A stretch of DNA of 64,000 bases from Hemerocallis citrina. Taxonomy: Eukaryota > Streptophyta > Magnoliopsida > Asparagales > Asphodelaceae. The notes under the pieces are model-generated. The model searched no databases. It was not told where the DNA came from and saw only the letters and a program-made list of their open reading frames with translations. The stretch is from positions 256,058,477 to 256,122,476 of the forward strand of contig CM030358.1 in NCBI GenBank assembly GCA_017893485.1, in the 5' to 3' direction. Made by a program: the position numbers and the translations under genes. The first letter of the stretch is position 1. Each line of letters starts with the position of its first letter. Positions 23,234 to 34,144 of the stretch are shown here, in pieces.

Positions 23234-26077
23234 CTAAACAATAATTAGTAAAGTACACTTAGAATTTAGGAATGGAGAAGAAATAGAAATAGAGACATAT
23301 TTCAAAGGGGAAAATCCTCTAAAACCATGGATTAAGGAATTTCCTATAAGCAGTGGTTCAAGGCTAAGGACAGAGCAGGGGGTGCTACACAGCACACACT
23401 TTGTGACGTGCGTCCACCTCAACCCAAGGTTACATATAACACAATGGTTGAAAGAAAAAAAAAATTAAACATAGTTTAAGAGGGTTTCTTATTCCCCAAT
23501 TTAACAAGTAGGAAATTTTGAGACCTGAACAGGAGTTGCAGCCATGAGCATCCCAGCAACGCCACCCCCAAGAACACGACCATCTGATCCAGCAAGAGAC
23601 ACACTCAGGCCACCAGTTCTGCTTCGAGTCCCACCATTTTCGGTTAGCAAAAAAGAGCCAGAAAGGGAGGTGATTTCCCAGCGACCCTGCATTGAAGGTA
23701 TGACAGTTGAAATCACATTGGCTATTTCCTTTGGAGAGCCTAAAAAATACGTATTAAAGCAGTTATTAAATGCTTACATTAGGAGTTTGATAAATGTGAG
23801 TAGAAGTCTGTTGGGTCCAAAACACACTAACAAAACTAAGGTGTTCCTCTTTTTTCTTCATAACTTGACTGTAACTGCTTCCCAAAAAGTCCTTCTACTC
23901 AATCATTATATCTCTAAGTCAATAATTTCTTGACAACAGTTTTCTCTCACGTAATATTTTAGTCACAGTTTGTTCCTCTTTTTTTTTCTTTTCTTTTTCC
24001 TCTTTCTTTCTCCACAGCTAAATCAAACAGAGCCATAGAATGAAAAGCTATTTTCATAGGGAAACAGAGATAATCTTTGCTTCTATCATTATTTGGTAGA
24101 CGATTCAGTCATTTGAAATGCTTGGAAATGTTATTGCATTGTGCATTTCTCTCAGAAAAATTATTCATCCCTTAGGAAAAAACAAGTATCCATATTACCA
24201 AATTTACAAGTAAACCAACAAGAAAAAAAAAAAATTCCCATGCACCATGTTTAATATTGAATGGTACTGGATATTAATTAATAAGGCCAAAATTAAAAAG
24301 CTTGACCAACTCACCCACATCCAGATGTCAATTAACCTCCAACCTAAGCTCTGAATACTCTGGTTTAATATAATATTGGTCCCTATCTCTAGAGACTTTC
24401 AACTTAGTAGTTTTGTAAGAGTTTGTTTCTGAATTAAAATTTAAAATTATCAAAAAGGTAATAAAAACAACTTTTAAAAAAACATTATATACATAATACT
24501 CCTCTCATTCTACCACAAAATTAGAAACATCACAAAAAATTAATTTGTTGCTGCCATTTAATGGGTTCTTCATCTAATCTACTAGTTAAGAGAGTTGTTG
24601 GGGAAAAAAGGACAGCGTATAACAGAAAACTACATGATTACCCTTTAGAACTGATAACAATAAATAATAAAGTAACTATCAATGATTTACTAAAGGCCAT
24701 ATTAAAAGTGATTATAAAAATTAGGGAAACTAATAGCAATTCACAAGTTTTTAGCAACCTAACAGAAAACGCACATCTTTGAAGGACAAATAGCAAAGAC
24801 CAAAAACAAACCGCGAAAGACATGGCACCGGTTAAATCTTTGAAAGATAATAAACTTCCTAAATGACTGTCCAAGTGATGGCAGATATTCTCTACAGTGA
24901 TACCAGGTCTGTAGCACGTAGTATGGAGTAGGATGGGTCGGGGGACTCAATGCTAATTTGAGTTATATGTGTGTTTGTGGCAAGAGGAAGAGAAAATCAG
25001 ATATTGTAAATTTTTAGTTACCTGCATTTCTAAATATAGGAGTAATCATCCAATATAGCTTCATAATGAATTAAGGAGAGTTTGCAAAGAAGTTGATGGG
25101 TTAATGAATAAAGGTACTCATTTTTTAAGAACTGGGGAAAACTTATGCAGATCCCCAGTTTAAGAGATCTGGATCACGGACACACCATGGATTAGATCGC
25201 TCGATCCGGATCGTAGTCTGGAGAAGAATCACGTAATAATGATTCTTTGTATTTATATTTCTCTAGATGCTCTACACTAAAGACACTTGCAACATTCGAC
25301 ATCACATAATAACAACAATAACAAAGCCGTTTTCCCAACTAGTTGGGGTCAGCTACATGAATCCTTATTTTCCATTCTATTCGGTTTAGCACAATATCTT
25401 CTGTAATGTCACAAGCTATCATATCTTTTCTCACCATTTCCACCCAAGTTAATATAGGTCTTCCCCTACCCCTAACTCTACCCTCAATACTTATCAAATC
25501 ACTCTTTCTAACATTCGACATCACATATGGAAGGAAAATACTTCTCTACGTTTCTTATCCTCTGCTTATATTTGAGAACTGCCCATTTGATGTGTTCAGT
25601 TATCTAATAGAATGATAGTGCAAAATCCATTTCAAATTTCAAAAAGAAATTAATTGCATTATGGTACAAGAAAACAAAACAAGAATCATCAGTTTTAAAA
25701 TGAAACCAGGCAAGGTTCTCCAAGATATTGTAAAGTTGGGAATCATATTTATTCTAACCTCATAAGTTACTGTTCCACCAGATGTTGCAGATTGGCGAAG
25801 TGTGACATTGCAGATAGCACCATTAGCAGAAAGAATACAAACAGTTCGTGGTCCTTGCTGCGAGAATGCCATAATTTTTGAAGCTACATCCTACAGAATA
25901 AATACAATGTGCTGATAAATAGTCTTCAAAAAATAAAAATTGTAATGTCATGCACTAGAAGTTGGAATTCACAAAACAAATAAGATTCTTCATAAGAAGT
26001 CATTCAAAGAAATGGTACGCACTCCAGAAGACTTTAAGTGTCTTTAGATTCGAAGAGAGAGAGAGAGAGTGTGTGTG

Positions 26078-26117
<40 letters not shown>

Positions 26118-29100
26118 AAGAATTAATAAGGCGGAATTAAATAACAGCTCGATAAGCCATAAGCCTTGTAGTGTAGATAGTTGAGGTTAAAGGACTAATA
26201 ATTGAGGAGAGTTAAGACAAGATAGCTATTGCTTCTTATGAAGTTAAGGCGAAGAGGATACCTAGTGATTGATATTTATAAGTGATGCTTCAATGAACTA
26301 CTGCCAGAGATTTAATGGATAATTTTCAGGCAGCACAGAGATATAGTAATCAGAACCACCACCAAATTAATTTCAAATATTTTATGGATATTCTCTTTGC
26401 CTTACAAAATTTCCTATACAATACTAATCATACTTTACATCAGTTTCTCGCGTGTAGCATAAACATTTTTCCACTAATGGTCACATGAGACACAATTCTT
26501 GTACAGTATGCCTGTGGGGAAACATGAGACAATTCTTGTACAGTATGCCTGTGGGGAATGTTAATAACTGTACTTCCTCACAAAATAGGACCCATGGACA
26601 CAGGACAGCCTATAAAACAAGAAATTACATGACATGCAAACTTACAGACGGAAAGTTACAAGATAAGGCATAAAGGGTTACATCTATGTGTTCCTTCAAA
26701 ACAGAAGTATCTATGAAACATACGTACAATGCAAAATGACAGTTCCTTGAGAGTCGAGTGCAGTTGTCATATTCTATAATATCCTTCATGGGTCTACGTT
26801 ATTAAATACGAGAACAACCAAAAAAGAAAAAGATAATTACAATATTCTGGAAGATCCATTCACCTTTACTGAAGACCCAAAAAAGGTGATGTGCTACTGA
26901 CGCATCGTTGAAAATTAAATGTGTTACATGTTGGATTGAAGGATGATACAGGGAAATTTATCGAGTCCGGATTTAAGAGGTTAAAACAGCTTATCCAAGT
27001 TAAAATGACAATGAAATCCAGAAATTGCAGCCTGCAACTTTCAATGCTTTTCAATTTTAATACAAATGAGTCAAGTTTGGGCAAAACAGTGTGTATCATC
27101 ATGAGGACTTCTACTCTAAATATGCATTATTAAGAACATTAGATAATTGGTCTCAACATAGCATCTTTAGATACACACAAATCTCAAATAAAAATTCGCA
27201 CAATATCAAACAGATCTACCCCCACTTAAAGTCCACTTAACGTGTATTCCAATTGAGACTTGTTTGCTTACAATTACACAACTGGCAGTAACTATTAAAA
27301 TGTTTTACTTTGCTAGTCAAATTAAAGGCTAAATTTTAGAGGGGGGGGAATAACCCTCAACTATTTGGGTTTCTGAACAAGCACCCCTCAACTATCAAAG
27401 ATTTGCAAAACTCCCCTGACTGTGTTTCCCAGTATGGTCCTCGTGCTTATAAAGCTTCTATAGTATGCTGATGTGCACCCCCCCCCCCAGTTGTGCACAT
27501 CCACATCAGAATTAGTGTAAACTGAAGAAGGTTTATAAATACAAGGAGCACACCAACAAATATAGTTCAAGGGAGTCGGTTCATTTTCAAAACATGATAG
27601 GTGAGGGGTATTTTTTCAAACTTAGCCCAAATTAAGAATTATAAAAGGTCATCCAATTAAAAACATCAGAATTCAATTTAGAAGTCCTCAAAATCTGATT
27701 GTCATCATTAATCTTATGGCTGGAGCACTTTTAATAGGTTCCAACCAGATTAAGAAAAGATCCATTCTATTGTCTATCTAATGGAAGCACTAAATTTGTG
27801 AGTCAGATTCCTACATCAAAGTACGTAATCCACAATATGCAGTGCCTCGTATTTGCTATTCAAGACATTTGTCTAAAACTGTTTCAGAGGTCACCTTAAT
27901 TGTGCTTTTTAGATGTTGGACCAGTATCACATCTCCTTTTCAATCCATTATGAGTGGCAAAGCAAGAGAGGAGCAAGAAAAAATGAGCTTCAAGAGAAAA
28001 TTCCATTTTCCTCTTAAAACTCAATTTTATATTCAATTGTTCTGAGACCCAACTTTTAAAATATGTAGATGTATAAATAGGAGACCAAAATATTGTTCGA
28101 ACCTAATGTACTTTCCTTAATTCTAAATCAAATAAAATATTAGACTTTTGAAAGAAAAAAATAATTCCCAGTTACGTTGTCGAAAATCTCCTCAAAATGT
28201 GGAAGGGACCTTTGCTCTGCGCCATTCTCCCTAGTAACAAGGAAAATGACTCCATCGACTTAGTTGCAAAAAAAGACTCTGCAACTCAGAAAGGAAAGGA
28301 AATGCACTGTGCAACTCACTATAGAAAATTGAAATTCTGTTGATTACTTCAACTTGACTTGAGGATGGGGTAAAGTCATGAAACCCCCCAATATTTGGGT
28401 CGAAAATTAATAAACCCCCCACCATTAAATTTCACTCTCTTAGCACATTGTTGTTATCTCTCTCATTTCTAACGTTAAATCTTAACTGTGTAATTACCTA
28501 ATTATCCCTCCTTGCTATAAAAATACATTTTGAACTATTAATAAGGGAGTAATTAGGTAATTACACAATTCAAATTTAATGCTAGAAATGGGAGAGATAA
28601 TGGCAGGGATGCTAAGTGGTGAAATTTAACGGTGGGGGGTTTCTTAATTTCGGACCCAAAGGTTGATACAGATCATTCTTGTGTGCTCATAATAAATGCC
28701 TGTGCCTGCTATACACCTTCAATGGAATAACATTGGTGGGATTGTCCATAACAAGTTAGCAAGATAGAGTTAGCACGCAACTTCCTTATACTGATAGGTT
28801 GGTGTGCTTAAGCAAGCAACCTTGTATAGCTCAGGATGTGGCTCAACATAAAAGTTCGCTCAGCATAAAAGTTTAGCCACGCCATGAGATGATATTGGTG
28901 CTTTTATGACAAAGTTGCAAAGTTGGCTTTGCACTTGTGTTGGGTCCGAAAATATCCATGCATTTACCAGTTGCTCTGCATAGAGGATTTTGGTGGTATA
29001 TCTACAAAGGTCAAAAGAACAAAGACAAGACTCTCTTCAAGGTTACTACACCTTTCTTTAGGCCTAACTACTCAAATTCTGGCTCTTTATCTTCCTTTTC

Positions 29101-32100
29101 CGGAGGAGTTCCTTGCCCAACTGCTAAAACTTTGCTTAGGAATTGAGTTGCAAGTGACAAATACCATGGTTGGCCCAAGATTTATCATGCATATTTTCAA
29201 TAACTTGAAAAATGCTGCAACATCAGTTCCAATAAATTGGTAAATGATCCTTTCAGCCTATATTTTGTAAGTCTCTACAACACCCTTAAGAAATAATTAA
29301 CAAAAATAGCACTCAACGCACAGGAAGTCTCCAAAGGCTCAAACAATTTCCTATGCTCACACTCTCACATGTGTTTGATCTCCCTTCCATGTCACCTTTT
29401 TACCCCGACCATCACTGCTGCCTTTTAAAAAATCCATGCCCTCCCTTTGCCCGTCTTATAAGTTGATCAGAAGGACAAAACCGGTATCCAAAAACAGATA
29501 ATAATCTACGATAGAAAAGGGCACGGAGATAATTGAATCAACTTACTCGTAAAGATAGTTGCTTAACTGAAGCCCATTACAAAATTTTTGTTTCCATCTT
29601 CCTATCTATTGATTGAGTTCAATGCCTTGTACAACTTACCATTTTCAAGTGGGAAACCATTTTCAAGTGGAAAACCGAGGTTTTTCAAATCCCACAAACT
29701 TAATCTCTAAAGCCAATGATCTTTGTTCTCCACATGTCCCTAGTAAGTTCAGCACTGAACTGCTCGGTCAGCGATTAATAAATTTTAGATTAACATTTAA
29801 TAGTCTTAGTTACAGATAACTATCCAAGTTTGATTAGCACAGCCTTCATTCTGCCAACCCTTAGGCAAATGATAATAAATATCCAGTGTATATTTCTTTT
29901 TAAACAGTATGAAGATCCATATCACTTACAAAATCATTCCTGAAATAGAAGCCACGACTAGATCATTTATAAATGCCAAATTTAGAAAAGTTATAGTGAC
30001 TTAAAGATAAACTTACTGTAGAAGATCAACCAATACATTTACAATCTTAATTGAAGTCACAACCAAGTTGGAAACTATTCAGATGGCAGAAATGCAACTT
30101 TCTTTTGGCTACAATTTGTAAATTTGTAACTATTAATTCCAATAATTAACCTGAGATGGAGCAAACTTATACAAAATATATATGTTACTCAAGTAAAACT
30201 ATTTGAAGATCAAACAATATTTTACCTCTCCGGCTTTTACCGTGATCACATGAGGAGTAAAAGCAATCCCAGCAGAGCCTGTATGTTATCCAATAATACA
30301 TTCAGATATTGAAGCATCCTAATAGTATCCATTATGCACTTGAATAATATATAAACAAGGTAAACAAGAAATTAAAAAAAAAAAGAATATGGAAGGGGAT
30401 CAATTTATAGCTGCAACATCATACTCAATAGTAATATAAGTTGCCTAATCATCAAGTCCTTGATAAAATAAGGATAAAATGGCCCTAGCTTAGATTACCA
30501 TACACTGATCTGGATTCCATCATTACAGATATAAGTCCATCCATGATTAAGAATCGTGATGGAAAAGTATCCAAGAAGTTAGAAAAGGGGAAAAGATAAT
30601 TAGAAAACTTATATAATAAACTAAGAATCTAATCCTGAAGGCATTCTAGAATAGAATAACCAACTGAATAGACCCTCGAAATTAAATGTTGATAAGTTAC
30701 AAAAATGAAAGCTATCAAACTAGATGAGGTTCAAATGCAAAAAGGAAGCTTTGTTATCATCCCATGACAATAAACTCCATAAATTCTTCTGCAGTAAAAT
30801 GATAGAATATTATAAAGATCGCTAGAACTATACTGCAGAATGACTTCAGTTAATATGGGGGTTCAGAGACTTGTCTAACTCAAAGCTAATAAGTAAATTA
30901 TGGGAGTAAATGACACAAATATACAAATGGAAATACAATCTTCCAGGGAACAAATTTACTAACATACTGACAGAACAATGAATAGAGTCATCCACATAAG
31001 AATGCAGAATTAGTTTGTTTTAATTATTTATCTATGTAGGGTGTCTCAACCATCAAGTATGATAAGTTTCATACTAGGTGTTGTCTGTGTTCTTAGAAAT
31101 GAAAGGGAAATGGTGGAATGGGAAAAATAAATAAATAAATAAAATTTACTGGGGTTTACTGGGGTAGTCACAACATTTCACCTCACAATTCTTAATATCA
31201 TTCCTACAAAGTAAACAAATGAAAGCATCTTCCATTTCTTCAAGCATGTGAACGCTTTTGTCTTTTTCCTAAAAAATAACATGATTCAATCTTTTAGAAA
31301 AGTACTTATCTTTAAGAAAATATCCTCCTGAGATCTACTCAATATAATAACAAACTCTACATGGTATTAAATATTAAAATTACAACTGAGGCAAGTCTTC
31401 ACATATAGATTTAAAAATGTGCAAGAGCAACAATGTAGTGTAAAGCCTATAAAAAGCTTAGGCAGACGATTTTAAAGACCCTACACTAGACCAAAACCCT
31501 GAAGTTGTGGTAAGGGTTTAGAATGTATATTAATTCTAATACAAGCCCACATGTCGAGGGTCATTTTTGTGGGCCAAGACCTAGATTGTTCGCAGGGCTA
31601 TGTTTTTATTTATTATTTTAAATGTGTTTTAAGTGCATTCGGTGGTATTCGAACTGGATTGCTCTGCTACCATTTTAAATACCTTACCACTAGACCAAAA
31701 CTCCGAAGTTGTGGTAAGGGAGAGAGTTTTGTATTTATATTAATTCTAATAGATGAGAATAGATCAAATAAGAGCACTTTGACACAAATGTCAAGTATTC
31801 TGATACACTTGATGTAGGGAGGATCCTTCCCCGCCTACACATCATTTGACCAGCCAATGGAGGGGGTATGTCATCTTATAAGGTGCATGTTCTAGATAAA
31901 TCCACAATTAATATATCAAACTACTTCAATTCATATAACTCAAAGCACCTAGATGTTAGCAAAAAAACACACCTAAAGCATCCAGTTGTTGCTTCCTCCC
32001 CGACCCCGGAGGTCGCCCACGCTTCTTACTAGACGGGTCCGACATCGGACTGCTAGTAGGGTTAGGGCACAAAGCAAGAGCCATACTCCCATCTGGTCCA

Positions 32101-32379
32101 TACTTTCTCGGCCTCCCTCTCTTTTTCTTCAACGGCTCACCCATACTAATAACCCCACCTTGCCTCACACCACCCATGCCATCCCCTTGATACAAGGAGT
32201 TTGGACTCTCCACCGGGCTTTGACCCGGACAATGGCATCCCATTAAAAGAAAGCCTCATTCCCGACATCAACCCGCCAGAATTCGGAATACCCATCGAGC
32301 TATTCGGGTAAGAATCGGGGCCCACCATCATACCTGGAGGCTCCAACGGGCCCAACCTCGATGGCTCCCTACCATCCAT
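22907..32379 (-). CDS. AT-hook motif nuclear-localized (AHL) protein, five coding exons, one frameshift
   Basis: Join on the minus strand: 32379-31973, 30278-30226, 25890-25759, 23686-23525, 23233-22907. All introns are GT-AG and the phases fit from exon 2 to the stop. About 359 residues, the usual AHL size. The N-terminus holds two AT-hooks (KKKRGRPRKYGPDG and KKRGRPPGSGRKQQ), which bind the minor groove of AT-rich DNA. The PPC/DUF296 domain (VITVKAGEDVASKI to VVMGSFIAEGKK) mediates trimer formation and partner contact. An acidic/Ser tail follows. AHLs are nuclear chromatin-linked regulators of growth and defence. Two hooks plus introns fit the type-II, intron-bearing clade. Exon 1 has one base too many near 32213-32214, so the ATG at 32379 and the AT-hooks lie in different frames. 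The cause is a sequencing error or a disabled allele. The ATG was chosen over an upstream GTG. Confidence 0.9.
23525..23686 (-). CDS. AHL exon 4
   Basis: 162 bp, 54 codons: GRWEITSLSGSFLL through GGGVAGMLMAATPVQ. Contains the conserved PPC GR(F/W)EI..LSGSF block. Confidence 0.92.
25309..25509 (-). mobile_element. 5'-truncated LINE insertion in AHL intron 3
   Basis: Flanked by a perfect 18-bp duplication starting AACATTCGACATCAC (25291-25308 and 25510-25527). The minus strand encodes RGRGRPILTWVEMVRKDM and EWKIRIHVADPN, matching the C-terminal end of plant LINE-type reverse-transcriptase proteins. It then ends in a TTATTGTTGTTATT tail beside the left duplication. A truncated 5' end, a simple 3' tail and long duplications are the hallmarks of target-primed reverse transcription. 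Confidence 0.88.
25759..25890 (-). CDS. AHL exon 3
   Basis: 132 bp, 44 codons: DVASKIMAFSQQGPRTVCIL through ATSGGTVTYE. PPC domain core strands. Clean acceptor and donor in phase 0. Confidence 0.92.
26050..26116. repeat. (GA)n(GT)n followed by a 37-base G run
   Basis: GAGAGA, then GTGTGTG, then G from 26080 to 26116, inside AHL intron 2. The pre-mRNA would carry C37. Confidence 0.85.
27327..27627. mobile_element. 301-bp Mutator-like MITE in AHL intron 2
   Basis: The ends GGCTAAATTTTAGAGGGG and its imperfect inverse (ending AAACTTAGCC) form terminal inverted repeats of about 80 bp. The 9-bp flanks CAAATTAAA and CAAATTAAG match at eight positions, the target length of Mutator-like elements. 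Confidence 0.75.
28369..28670. mobile_element. Fold-back MITE in AHL intron 2
   Basis: The left arm (AAACCCCCCACCATTAAATT and inward) is mirrored by the right arm (AATTTAACGGTGGGGGGTTT) over about 125 bp. The right outer end is eroded, so no target duplication can be called. Confidence 0.65.
30226..30278 (-). CDS. AHL exon 2
   Basis: 53 bp encoding the end of a split Gly plus SAGIAFTPHVITVKAGE, the start of the PPC domain. The acceptor AG is at 30280-30279 and the donor GT at 30225-30224. Confidence 0.9.
31560..31705 (-). mobile_element. SINE-like tRNA-derived sequence in AHL intron 1
   Basis: On the minus strand there is an A-box-like GGTCTAGTGGTAAGG (31696-31682) and, about 25 nt later, a B-box-like CCAGTTCGAATACC (31657-31644). 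This is RNA polymerase III promoter spacing. A second, B-box-less 'TTTTGGTCTAGTG' head lies about 200 bp away (near 31500) with similar 5' flank, so part of the unit is duplicated. Confidence 0.5.
31973..32379 (-). CDS. AHL exon 1 (both AT-hooks, frameshift)
   Basis: From ATG (32379-32377) to the donor after TTAG (intron GT at 31972-31971). Its length of 407 is 2 mod 3, whereas exon 2 needs 1 mod 3. The frame from ATG reads MDGREPSRLGP to LSGSKP. The AT-hook frame reads PVESPNSLYQGDGM onward to QQLDALG. Confidence 0.85.
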
Positions 32380-32813
32380 TTCCACAGATTTTCTCTCAGC
32401 GCAACAAGCGGCGGGAAAAAAAAACCCCTAGAAATACCCAAAAAAAAAAAAAAGAACACAAACATGTCAACAGAGACTTAAATAACTATATGTAAATTTA
32501 GAAAGAGACAAGTAGCTCAAATGGGGTTTGAGCAAACCCAATCTCTCCCTTTCCTTTCCCATTATCTGAACTCAATCCCTTGGATCTACTCTTCAATTCA
32601 AGCATTAAATATACAAAAATGGAAAGGAACAATTTTTTTTACAAAAAGCTTACATTTCATCAAACTAAAGGAAAAAAAAGGCTAATTTACATAAAATCCA
32701 CCCAAACTTCTCCCACAAAAAAAGAAACAAACAAACATGGAGCAACCTACCAAAACAGGAAATACGTCCAAATTTGACAAAGAGAATGAGAAAGAGAGAG
32801 GGAGAGATTATAC

Positions 32814-32975
32814 CTCAAAATTGGGAGCTTGGGGTTGGAAAAAGGCGACGTTTTTAGGGTTTTCGGAACCCTAGGGTTTTTTAAATGGGGGAAGAAGGAA
32901 GGAAGGAACGAACGAACGAACAAGAACTCAGCTGCAAACCACCAAACCCTCGGCCCAAAAAACACCTTATTCAAG
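32814..32975 (-). other. Probable AHL 5' UTR exon
   Basis: A likely donor ('TTTGAG' then GTATAATC, minus strand) lies at 32813. A likely acceptor after a T-rich tract (TATTTCTAG) lies near 32428, so a leader intron is inferred. The exon contains AAACCCTA-type telo-box motifs (about 32845-32880) common in plant 5' leaders, plus GAAC/GGAA tetramer repeats. Confidence 0.45.
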
Positions 32976-32989
32976 AGAAAAAAGAAACA

Positions 32990-33627
32990 AGTAAATACTC
33001 ATTAAATATAATATATTTATAATAATAATAATTCAGAAATTTTGATCGGGTTGATCCCAGCCGTTCGTTTTAATATGGATATTGTATTTTAATTGGGTTA
33101 GTCATATTATATAGGATTTTAATTTTGCCAGCTTTCACTACCTAGCTTAGCTAGCGTGCTCTTTTATCTAACCTTTTTTAGTAGAATAATATTATAATTT
33201 TAATTAATTTAATATAATAATGGCAAATAATTATTGTATATCTTTTATTTATTTTTTGGTACTTTAAAGGGGCCAGGAGTACAAAACGATATCGGCCCTC
33301 TAAAAATTTTATTTTAAAAAAAAAGTAATTATGGATGTCACACATTCCCTCCCTTTCGGGTTCAAATAGGAGAAGGATTAATGATTGGAGCTAAAGCTAG
33401 GGCTTTACTATTATATATAAATGGGCTGGGCCTAACTTAGGGCTTAATGGGTGGGGAGACGCATAATTATGGATATGTGGGCCCTATGTTATAGAAGCAA
33501 ATGGATATGGAGGCCTTAATGTAAGCCCTAAGTCAGTAACAAGATTAGAAGAGGAAGTTTTGTTCATGAGCAGCTGCGGACTGTGCATGTGTAGGCCCAT
33601 TAAGGGAGCAAATGGATATGAGCATAA
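32990..33627. other. AHL promoter-side intergenic sequence
   Basis: Between the presumed AHL start site and the chromovirus 3' LTR. No gene. Contains a 'GGGGCCAGGAGTAC..ATCGGCCCTC' repeat-like stretch at about 33270. Confidence 0.4.
33003..33025 (-). promoter_or_regulatory. TATA-like region of the AHL promoter
   Basis: On the minus strand TTATAAATATATTA lies about 35-50 bp upstream of the presumed leader exon. Inferred from sequence only. Confidence 0.35.
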
Positions 33628-34113
33628 TGTCACGGGACGACTTCTTTTTCTCAAGTCAGGCCGTGTGCCACCTAGCTTACTCCTTAGATCGAGGGCTAAG
33701 TCAGGCAAATTGAGGGTTAAGAAGGCAGAGGATTGAAGGGAAGTGAGCAAAGTAAGATGGAAGAGAATTTATTTATAGAGAACTTTACAAGAGTGGCTTG
33801 GAATGCTTTTCCTTGGATGGTTGGAGCAAATGAGGCTCCTCCCTATTTATAGTGCTAGCAAGATCTTTCTCCTCCTCAAGGGAAGGTTCTAGACTACAAG
33901 TGTTCTACTATGTACAAGAGTTTTCTATAGAGTTCTACAATACTCCATAACTATGTACATTCTTCCAAAAGGTTCTAGTTCGCTCTAGAACGTGCCACCT
34001 TGTCCTAGAGAATTCTAGAACGTTCTTGATCCTTCCGGAGCATTCTGGAGTGTTCCGGACTTCTCTTGAACAACCTGGATGCTTCCAGAAACTTCTAAAA
34101 TTTGTCCGTGACA
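33628..34113 (-). repeat. 3' LTR of the chromovirus
   Basis: TGTCACGGGACG to TCCGTGACA. It carries a minus-strand TATA box (33844-33852) and heat-shock elements (34013-34025 and 34083-34095). Confidence 0.93.
34013..34025 (-). promoter_or_regulatory. Heat-shock element in the 3' LTR
   Basis: TTCTAGAACGTTC matches TTCnnGAAnnTTC exactly. A second perfect three-unit match (TTCCAGAAACTTC) is at 34083-34095. Both are upstream of the LTR TATA box on the minus strand. Confidence 0.6.
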
Positions 34114-34126
34114 CCCTCCCCCACCT
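34114..34126 (-). other. Polypurine tract of the chromovirus
   Basis: The minus strand reads GGTGGGGGAGGG just before the 3' LTR, the plus-strand priming site in reverse transcription. Confidence 0.75.
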
Positions 34127-34144
34127 AAGCTCTTAACGTCCTCG

